From Candidatus Gastranaerophilales bacterium (GTDB taxonomy: Bacteria; Cyanobacteriota; Vampirovibrionia; Gastranaerophilales; JAILCC01): 5,567 bases of DNA. The notes beneath the pieces are model-generated. The model made no database searches and was not told the DNA's origin. It saw nothing but the letters and a program-made list of their open reading frames with translations. Numbering within the stretch: position 1 is the stretch's first letter; each line of letters opens with the position of its first letter. This document shows positions 1 through 5,183 of this stretch, one piece after another. Location: contig JAKSUS010000085.1 in assembly GCA_024408745.1 (NCBI GenBank), positions 1 through 5,567 on the forward strand, written 5' to 3'. The position numbers and the translations under genes were made by a program.

Positions 1-967
1 AAAAGGCGAGGAAGAATAAGGAATTTAAGCCGTCATGAAAATATTTTCTCAGGGAATCAAAATCTCTGTCGCCGACAAATTTTGAAAACATTGGAAATAA
101 CGGTACAAGCATTGCAGTTATTAATATTCCACAAGGAAATTGAAAAACTCTGTTACCATAAGCAACTGCAGTCCAAGCACCTTCCTGCAATGAAGAAGTA
201 AAGAACATATCAATATAAATATTTAATTGTCCTATTGTTGTTCCTAATATTGCAGGGAAAAGAATTTCGCCGATTTTCTTTATGCTTTTCGATTTACAAT
301 CTATTATGGGGAAATATCTGAATCCTGATTTAAAAAACACAGGGAGTTGAAAAATTAACTGCCCAAAACTTCCTGCTAATGTTGCCCAAACCAAAACATA
401 ACCGTTTTTATCAATCGGTGCAAAAGCTAAAGTTAAAATAACAACTATACTTAAAATAGCAGGACTTAATGACGTATAGAAAAATTCTTTGTAAACATTT
501 GCAATTCCGTAAAATATCCCGATAATACCCCCGATTAAAATAATCGGTGTCATAATTCTTAAATGACTTGCCGCTAAACTTTGAAGTTCCGGACTTCCCT
601 GTCCTGCAATAATTCCGATAATTTGCGGTGCAAAAAGCCAGAACAGAAGCGCCAAAAGCGTAAAAAATATTCCCGTCAAAGTTACAAAAGAATTGAAATC
701 TTTGATAATTTTAAAAGACGGTTTTTCTTCAATATTTGGTATTAATTTTGAAAAAACAGCAACGGTTGCAGTATGAAAAGGTCCGCCTAAACCACCAAGC
801 AAAATAATTGCAAGAGAGGGAAACTGAATTGCATAAAAATAAGCATCACTTACTAATGTTGCGCCATAAGCCTTTGCAACCATAATATCCCTGAAAAATC
901 CTGCAAATTTGCTTAATACAGTTATACCGGCAATCATTAAACTGATTTTCAGTAAATTACTTTTCAT
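1..967 (-). CDS. murJ: MurJ/MviN lipid II flippase, 3' end cut off by the window edge
   Basis: MurJ is an inner-membrane MOP-superfamily transporter that flips lipid II for peptidoglycan synthesis. I translated 322 residues; the frame is still open at base 1. Family length is about 500-530 residues, so roughly 40% is missing. Family signatures seen: SKFAGFFRD (19-27), SDAYF (40-44), GGLGGPFHTA (58-67), many hydrophobic helices, and GNRVFQFPCGIL (271-282) followed by LVPLFPMFSKF. R26, D41 and R273 appear to match E. coli R24, D39 and R270 of the central cavity. E. coli R18 is replaced by K20, and the LLRR segment (R52) by a Gly-rich stretch, which I recall as usual for cyanobacterial MurJ. The ATG at 967-965 fits the family N-terminus. 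It overlaps the end of the SpoIID-like gene by 11 bp and has only a short AGG at 975-973 in front, suggesting translational coupling. The family call is firm; transport activity is inferred. Confidence 0.95.
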   Translation of the reverse strand, partial: MKSNLLKISLMIAGITVLSKFAGFFRDIMVAKAYGATLVSDAYFYAIQFPSLAIILLGGLGGPFHTATVAVFSKLIPNIEEKPSFKIIKDFNSFVTLTGIFFTLLALLFWLFAPQIIGIIAGQGSPELQSLAASHLRIMTPIILIGGIIGIFYGIANVYKEFFYTSLSPAILSIVVILTLAFAPIDKNGYVLVWATLAGSFGQLIFQLPVFFKSGFRYFPIIDCKSKSIKKIGEILFPAILGTTIGQLNIYIDMFFTSSLQEGAWTAVAYGNRVFQFPCGILITAMLVPLFPMFSKFVGDRDFDSLRKYFHDGLNSLFFLAF

Positions 968-2663
968 TGCTACCTGCTAATTCAACGTAAAAATTAATCT
1001 TACTGTTAGGCAAATTTAATATACTGTTATCATAACCGACTAACTCAACAGTATTGATACCTTTTTTTATAAGTTTTGCTATATCAACCTGTCCTGATTT
1101 TTTATCAAAGTTTCCTGATGATAATAAAACTTCCTGACCGTTGATTTTAAAATTAACATCTAAAGGTTTATGCGAATAACTTAATACTAATTTTGCATTG
1201 TTGTTATCTGTATAAAAAGTTGCTTTGCAGTTTTGTAAATCTTTTAAGTTACATTCAACAGGATAAGAACCGATAGAAATTCCGGTATAATAATGCTTTA
1301 GAATTTCGTCATACTTGTAACCTGCTTTTGCCATTCCTAATGCACCGAACTGACTCAAACCAACTCCATGCCCGAAGCCTCCGCCATGAACTTTATAACC
1401 GATAAACTCACCTTTTGTATTAGCAAGTTTTTCAAATGCTATATTTGCACTCGGTAGCCATTGACCGTTTACTTCAAAAACTTTTCTTATGAAAATTTCT
1501 TTTGCAACAAGAAACACACCTTTATCTGTTGTAATTCTTACATACATTGCTTTTCCGCTAACTCCACGTTTAGGAACATCAATATTAACAACAGAACCAA
1601 ATTCTGAGCGCTCTTTAATTTGTGGAGTAACAAATTTTGATGAAGAAAATTTTATTATATTTTTAGCCAAAATATTGTTTAAGTCTTCCAAACTCCAGGT
1701 ATATTCCCATCTGTATTTAGGGGATGCATTTTCAAAGGATTTTGGAGTATCTGTATAAAATTCTCTTGCATTTTTTTCTCTTGATAAATCCATTCTGTAA
1801 TTATAATCGGGAACTCCTTTTAAATACGGGATAGGTTCAGCAGGGAATTTTGTATCTATTCCGTTTTGAGAAAAAGCATTCTCATAGCTTTCGGTATGTC
1901 CGCCTGATGTTGATGAAAATAATGATAAAATAACTTTCCCGTCATATAAAGCAAATTGTCCCATTGTATCATTAATTGCCTTGTTTGCAATTTTATCGTT
2001 CGTATTAAAACCGTAATAAATTTGCGAACCGGTTGTATCGCAAACATCATAATCGCCTGTTTTATAACTTAAGTCACGATAAGCATAACCTCTTGCCGCA
2101 ATTGCTTGTGCTTTTAGTGCTTCCAAACCGAAATATACAGGCATTTCATTTGGTACAACACCTTTCAGATAATCTTCAATTTCAATTATATTAATAAGTT
2201 TTAATTTTCCCGATTTTGATAAACCTACTTCAATATTTCCCGAATATGCAGCCGTTTTACTTGCTTTTGAAATATTTTGTAAGGTTATCGGAGCGGAATT
2301 TGTTGAAATTAAAAGTTTTTCGCTAACCAAAACTTTTTTAATAACTCCTTGTCCCTGAACTAAGAAATAATCATCTTTAACTGATATTTTAATTGGGTTA
2401 GAACTGTTCATAACAAGTTGATTATTTGAAGTTACAAAAACCTCATCAGCAGAGGTAACAACTATTTCTTTAATTTCAAAACTGCCTTTGTCCGATAATA
2501 AAACTCTTATTGTTTTATTTTGAAAATCATTAGCTTTATATTCGGATTTATACTGTGCAAAATAATTATCAGCAGCACGATTTTCGAGTGCAAAAGTTTG
2601 ATTTTGCAACAATACAAAAGATATAACAGATAAAATAAATATTTTATTAAATAATTTATACAA
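957..2663 (-). CDS. SpoIID/LytB-family exported peptidoglycan-active protein
   Basis: This 568-residue protein has a signal peptide (about 1-25: KLFNK, hydrophobic core, then TFA before LEN). A beta-rich N-terminal part (about 50-135, starting IRVLLS) precedes the SpoIID domain (about 140-465). Hallmarks are EIEDYLKGVVPNEMP (161-175), AQAIAARGYA (185-194), DTTGSQIYYG (209-218), STSGGHTE (251-258) and HGGGFGHGVGLSQFGA (426-441). SpoIID is a lytic transglycosylase that cleaves glycan strands lacking stem peptides; the Glu of the EMP motif, here E173, is the known catalytic residue. An extra C-terminal stretch (about 470-568) looks like a small beta domain and follows a Cys pair, C471 and C479. 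No other sporulation gene is visible, so a role in ordinary wall turnover or division is more likely than sporulation. The start is TTG: an in-frame TAG lies 12 bases upstream, the next Met is residue 85, and the signal peptide begins here. It lies between secG and murJ, overlapping both. Confidence 0.92.
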   Translation of the reverse strand: MYKLFNKIFILSVISFVLLQNQTFALENRAADNYFAQYKSEYKANDFQNKTIRVLLSDKGSFEIKEIVVTSADEVFVTSNNQLVMNSSNPIKISVKDDYFLVQGQGVIKKVLVSEKLLISTNSAPITLQNISKASKTAAYSGNIEVGLSKSGKLKLINIIEIEDYLKGVVPNEMPVYFGLEALKAQAIAARGYAYRDLSYKTGDYDVCDTTGSQIYYGFNTNDKIANKAINDTMGQFALYDGKVILSLFSSTSGGHTESYENAFSQNGIDTKFPAEPIPYLKGVPDYNYRMDLSREKNAREFYTDTPKSFENASPKYRWEYTWSLEDLNNILAKNIIKFSSSKFVTPQIKERSEFGSVVNIDVPKRGVSGKAMYVRITTDKGVFLVAKEIFIRKVFEVNGQWLPSANIAFEKLANTKGEFIGYKVHGGGFGHGVGLSQFGALGMAKAGYKYDEILKHYYTGISIGSYPVECNLKDLQNCKATFYTDNNNAKLVLSYSHKPLDVNFKINGQEVLLSSGNFDKKSGQVDIAKLIKKGINTVELVGYDNSILNLPNSKINFYVELAGSNEK

Positions 2664-2886
2664 TTTTAAAGCCTATTAAAAATGAAACCACAACAAAAGT
2701 TATTGCAACGATAGCAGTTAATTTGGTTAAGTTTTTCTCTGCACCTTTTTGACTTGAAAATAATTGTGCAGCACCGCCTAACATAGCCATTCCGTCGCCT
2801 TTTGGTGAGTGCAATAATACTAATATAGTTAATAAAACGCCTAAAAATATTTGTGCCATTTGTAATATAACAGTAAGACCTGACAT
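2656..2886 (-). CDS. secG: SecG, preprotein translocase subunit
   Basis: SecG is the small auxiliary subunit of the SecYEG channel and helps SecA-driven export across the inner membrane. At 76 residues it has normal family length. Two hydrophobic segments (about 5-25 and 55-74) flank a cytosolic loop with the conserved core LLHSPKGDGMAMLGG (24-38) followed by AQLFSSQKG (40-48). HSPKGDG plus LFSS resembles cyanobacterial SecG more than the proteobacterial QxGKGA type. The ATG at 2886-2884 has a strong Shine-Dalgarno, AAGGAG at 2898-2893, six bases upstream. It is the first gene of an apparent operon: its stop codon overlaps the start of the SpoIID-like gene by 8 bp, and murJ follows. A terminator and a possible promoter lie just upstream. 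Confidence 0.93.
   Translation of the reverse strand: MSGLTVILQMAQIFLGVLLTILVLLHSPKGDGMAMLGGAAQLFSSQKGAEKNLTKLTAIVAITFVVVSFLIGFKIV
2664..2675 (-). promoter_or_regulatory. RBS and frame boundary that fix the TTG start of the SpoIID-like gene
   Basis: On the minus strand an AGG (2674-2672) sits 8 bases before the TTG at 2663-2661. The in-frame stop TAG at 2675-2673 rules out any longer N-terminus. These bases are inside the 3' end of secG, whose TAA is at 2658-2656, so ribosomes finishing secG are well placed to re-initiate. The Shine-Dalgarno match is short, and coupling is an inference from layout. Confidence 0.6.
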
Positions 2887-2911
2887 GTATTTCTCCTTAA
2901 ACTTTTCTTTG

Positions 2912-2940
2912 ATAATAACACAAAAAAAAATTTATAAAAA
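2912..2940 (-). promoter_or_regulatory. possible extended -10 promoter for the secG operon
   Basis: On the minus strand TTTTTA (2940-2935) and TATTAT (2917-2912) are 17 bases apart, with a TG one base before the -10 hexamer (TGTTATTAT), i.e. an extended -10. This predicts a leader of about 20 bases before the secG start, containing its RBS. The -35 box is poor and the region is very AT-rich, so chance matches are easy. Its position right after a terminator supports a promoter being needed here. Confidence 0.4.
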
Positions 2941-2977
2941 TAAAAAACCGACTTTTCTTTTTAGAAAAATCGGTTTT
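2936..2977 (-). terminator. Rho-independent terminator of the coiled-coil protein gene
   Basis: Arms 2963-2977 and 2944-2958 pair over 15 positions around a 4-base loop (2959-2962). On the minus-strand RNA all pairs are Watson-Crick except one G-U (2952 with 2969); on the plus strand that position would be a C-A mismatch, which favours minus-strand use. The stem core is CCGA/TCGG with A/U-rich flanks. A U-rich tract follows on the minus strand (2943-2936, and again from 2930). It starts 20 bases past the stop codon of the 616-residue gene, the expected place for its transcript to end. Confidence 0.85.
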
Positions 2978-2997
2978 ATCTATATAAAAATTCTATA

Positions 2998-4848
2998 TTA
3001 GAATTTTTCTTGAAGTGAACCGTGACTAAAATCGTACCAAGGTAATTTGTCTGATTTTTCAGCAACATTATCTGCTAAATCTTGTGCTAAATCTTGTTTT
3101 TGTTCAGCCGCATCTCTTTTTGCCTCAAGAGCAGCTATATTATTTGTTGCATCTGTTCTTTCTTGGTAAGCAGCATCAAGTTCTTTCTTTAAATCCTGAG
3201 ATTCTTTATCTGCTTTTGCTAAACCTTCTTCTAATGATTTCATTTTGTCTGCTAATTCAGTTTTTTCATTTTCTAAACTTTCTTTTTCTTTTGTAGCATC
3301 AGAAACTTTATCATCTGCATCTTTCTTTGCATCAGTTAAATCTTTAATGTCATCTTCTAACGCTTCTAATTCCGCTTCCTTGTTTTGTAAATCTAATTTC
3401 GCTTGTTTGATATGAGCATCAGCCTTCGCTATTGCAGCGATTCTTTCAGGGTTATCTATCATTATAGGATTACCATTTTCATCTTCTCCATTTGGAATTT
3501 GTTCAGGCATAGCTTCTGCAGTTTCCATTTCACCGTTCGCAGTTTCTAAATCAGCCTTGGCCGCAGTTACTTCGCCTGATTTCTTATCTTTTGCCTGAGT
3601 TTTTGCTTCAAGTTTTGTACCTAAATCTTTTGATATTTTGCCTTGTTCTTGTATAATTGCATCTTGTTTTGCTATTGCAGTTTCATTTTTAGATTGTTTA
3701 TCCTTAGCGGTGTTATAATCTTCTAACATTTCTTCTCTTTCGCCGCCAATTTTATCAATTTTATCATTGACTTTATCAATATTTTCTTGTGCTGATTTTG
3801 CTTTAGCTTCTTCAGCAGGAATTTTACTGTTGCAATCTGCAATTTCTTTTGTTGCTGCATCAAAATCAGGTTTTGCGGTTTTTTCTATTTCTTTTGCTGC
3901 AGGACTATTTTTGTCATATTTCAATTCTGCAGTTTTTTCGGGTGCTTTACCTGAAGATGCTTTATCTGGTTTGGAAGGACCTTCAGGTTTTCCACCGAAT
4001 AATGTTGCTAAACCGTCTTTAATATTTTTAAATGCTTCACCAGTTGCACCGACTAAATCAGTTAAAGGTGTAGATGATGTAGTTTGATACGGGTTGTAAT
4101 AAGGGGTATAATATGGCATATATGTCGGAGTAGAGGAACCGCTGCATCCACCTCCTGAGCAACCGCCACTGCTGCCACTATCACTACTTGTATCAGTTGT
4201 ATCTGTTGAATCAGATGTTTTTGCCGCATTAGTTTTAGCTCTTTCTAATGCTGCATTTATAACTTGTTTTTGAACTGTAATATTAGTTTCTAATTCTTTA
4301 TCTGTTGAACCAGCTTTTTTAGCTTCGTTTTCTGCATTTTCAATTTCTTTAACTGCTTGTTCCAAAATTGTAGTTGCTCCGGCCCAATCAGAATTTTCTG
4401 CTAATTTATTAGCTAAGTTTAAAAGCATTGTTGCATTATTATAACTTTGTTTTGCATAATCAAAAGTTGTTGGATTTGTTAAAGTATCAGCAGCCTGAGA
4501 AAGATCAGTTAATGCTGATAAAACAGTTCCTGCTTTATCTGTACCGTCTTTAAATGCACTTTCAAAAACGCTTGAATCTTCAATATCTTTTAATTGTTTT
4601 GCTTCTGTGCCTGCTTTTGAATTAGTATCTTCTGTTTCACCTGCTTTTAATCCGCTTGTTTTTTTCAAACTTGCTGATAAAGTGCCGTTTGTAACACCGC
4701 CAAATTGGAAATTTTTGTTACCTGCCAAAGTTGTTGATGTTTTTGTTGTTTCAGTACCTGCTTTTTTAGGGGTACTTGTTGTTGAACTTGTTTGTTTGAT
4801 TGCTCCTGCATCTGCGGAACCTGCTTTTAATAATTTTGGAATTGCCAT
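2998..4848 (-). CDS. uncharacterised 616-residue coiled-coil protein with Cys/Tyr-rich linker
   Basis: I do not recognise this family. The product begins MAIPKLLKAG and has no signal peptide or membrane helix. Regions: (a) 10-90, Ser/Thr/Ala/Lys-rich and probably disordered, with repeated KAG tetrapeptides; (b) about 92-210, helical, loosely TPR-like (YAKQSYNNATMLLNLANKLA, then DWAGATTILEQAVKEI); (c) 211-255, a Ser/Thr/Asp stretch, then GGCSGGGCSG (C230, C235), then YMPYYTPYYNPYQ (243-255); (d) about 258-315, a short possible helix and a Lys/Pro-rich linker; (e) about 317-600, a long Lys/Glu/Ala/Asp-rich coiled coil broken at 448-468 by a Gly/Asn/Pro-rich acidic insert; (f) an aromatic tail, LPWYDFSHG (602-610). 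The ATG at 4848-4846 has GGAG eight bases upstream. The gene is monocistronic by layout, with a terminator after its stop. A structural, scaffold or secreted role is possible, but none is shown by the sequence. Coding status is strong given length and continuous composition. Confidence 0.85.
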   Translation of the reverse strand: MAIPKLLKAGSADAGAIKQTSSTTSTPKKAGTETTKTSTTLAGNKNFQFGGVTNGTLSASLKKTSGLKAGETEDTNSKAGTEAKQLKDIEDSSVFESAFKDGTDKAGTVLSALTDLSQAADTLTNPTTFDYAKQSYNNATMLLNLANKLAENSDWAGATTILEQAVKEIENAENEAKKAGSTDKELETNITVQKQVINAALERAKTNAAKTSDSTDTTDTSSDSGSSGGCSGGGCSGSSTPTYMPYYTPYYNPYQTTSSTPLTDLVGATGEAFKNIKDGLATLFGGKPEGPSKPDKASSGKAPEKTAELKYDKNSPAAKEIEKTAKPDFDAATKEIADCNSKIPAEEAKAKSAQENIDKVNDKIDKIGGEREEMLEDYNTAKDKQSKNETAIAKQDAIIQEQGKISKDLGTKLEAKTQAKDKKSGEVTAAKADLETANGEMETAEAMPEQIPNGEDENGNPIMIDNPERIAAIAKADAHIKQAKLDLQNKEAELEALEDDIKDLTDAKKDADDKVSDATKEKESLENEKTELADKMKSLEEGLAKADKESQDLKKELDAAYQERTDATNNIAALEAKRDAAEQKQDLAQDLADNVAEKSDKLPWYDFSHGSLQEKF

Positions 4849-4947
4849 GCTCGTCTCTCCATGCTCTTATGTATCTTCTTGTATAAATAAAAACAAATTG
4901 CGAAAAAAAATTGCTATACTTTGTATATATTTTTTAAATAACGCTTG

Positions 4948-4988
4948 ATATTATTGTTTTTTTAGACTCGCAGAAACATATTATTGTT
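4948..4988. repeat. 11-bp direct repeat, two copies 30 bp apart
   Basis: ATATTATTGTT occurs at 4948-4958 and again at 4978-4988, start to start exactly 30 bp, close to three helical turns. The second copy abuts and shares one base with the TGTGTA dyad. Same-face spacing would suit a protein binding both copies, but the sequence is AT-rich and chance is not excluded. Confidence 0.5.
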
Positions 4989-5004
4989 GTGTACATCTTA
5001 CACA
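4988..5004. promoter_or_regulatory. inverted repeat TGTGTA-N5-TACACA, candidate operator
   Basis: Perfect 6-bp arms (4988-4993 and 4999-5004) flank a CATCT spacer. It is between two divergent genes, about 140 bp from the minus-strand start and 180 bp from the plus-strand start. It resembles a dimeric regulator site. The TGTG/CACA ends recall CRP sites, but the spacing between them is 9, not the 8 of the CRP consensus. It could also form a small hairpin in RNA. The binding factor is unknown. Confidence 0.4.
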
Positions 5005-5112
5005 TTCTGATAATTTGTTTTATCTAATATGCAACTTTACTAAATATTGAAAAAATTAAAATGTGTGAATGAAGGAATTATTTATAAGAAAATATATAAA
5101 GTCTATAAACAT

Positions 5113-5140
5113 TAACTTTAGTACATTCGGGGAATAAAAT
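5113..5140 (+). promoter_or_regulatory. possible promoter for the rightmost exported-protein gene
   Basis: TTAACT (5113-5118) and TAAAAT (5135-5140) are 16 bases apart and match the sigma-70 consensus hexamers at 4 and 5 of 6 positions. The predicted leader is about 35-40 bases. A purine-rich Shine-Dalgarno-like run AAGAGAGAG (5167-5175) ends 8 bases before the ATG. The -10 lies inside a 14-bp AT palindrome (5134-5147). In such AT-rich DNA this is only a candidate. Confidence 0.35.
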
Positions 5141-5183
5141 ATTTTATAAAAAAATTAAACTAAAATAAGAGAGAGTATTTTCA

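Larger units (their letters stand above)
4849..5183. other. AT-rich divergent intergenic region
   Basis: This gap separates the 5' ends of two divergently transcribed genes, so it should hold promoters for both. I found no RNA gene and no convincing sigma-70 promoter for the minus-strand gene; its upstream sequence is A/T runs with only weak hexamers. Structured elements are an 11-bp direct repeat, a TGTGTA dyad, and a 14-bp AT palindrome near a possible plus-strand promoter, listed separately. Confidence 0.7.

Noticed and set aside
1489..2050. Two short open frames (1489-1758 plus, 1856-2050 minus) within the SpoIID-like gene
   Set aside because: Both are overlapped completely by a gene with clear family motifs, and neither shows a domain or RBS.
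957..2663. SpoIID-like gene as evidence of sporulation
   Set aside because: The family is widespread in non-sporulating bacteria including cyanobacteria, and no other sporulation gene is nearby.
2998..3003. Terminal Phe of the coiled-coil protein as an outer-membrane beta-barrel signal
   Set aside because: There is no signal peptide and no alternating beta-strand pattern; the protein is overwhelmingly helical.
3084..3296. Leu/Phe-rich open frame on the plus strand resembling a membrane peptide
   Set aside because: It is the reverse reading of the charged coiled-coil codons; no start signals.
3767..4087. Open frame of 106 codons on the plus strand inside the coiled-coil gene
   Set aside because: It is antisense to a well-supported gene, has no RBS, and its hydrophobic composition is what Lys/Glu/Ala-rich codons give when read backwards.
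4913..4920. Extended -10-like TGCTATACT on the plus strand
   Set aside because: No -35 at a usable distance, and it would give a leader of over 250 bases to the next gene with no visible structure to justify it.
4607..4948. Open frame of 113 codons on the plus strand spanning the start of the coiled-coil gene
   Set aside because: Mostly antisense to the N-terminal coding region and ends in the AT-rich gap; no RBS, and the Val/Pro/Ala-rich product looks like a reverse-strand shadow.
4988..5004. Reading the dyad as a CRP or NtcA site
   Set aside because: TGTG and CACA are separated by 9 bases, not 8 as in CRP, and GTA-N5-TAC does not fit the NtcA GTA-N8-TAC pattern.
5069..5137. A 22-codon frame (MKELFIRK...) upstream of the rightmost gene
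   Set aside because: No Shine-Dalgarno precedes it, and it would need a promoter upstream of the better candidate; chance is likely in this AT-rich gap.
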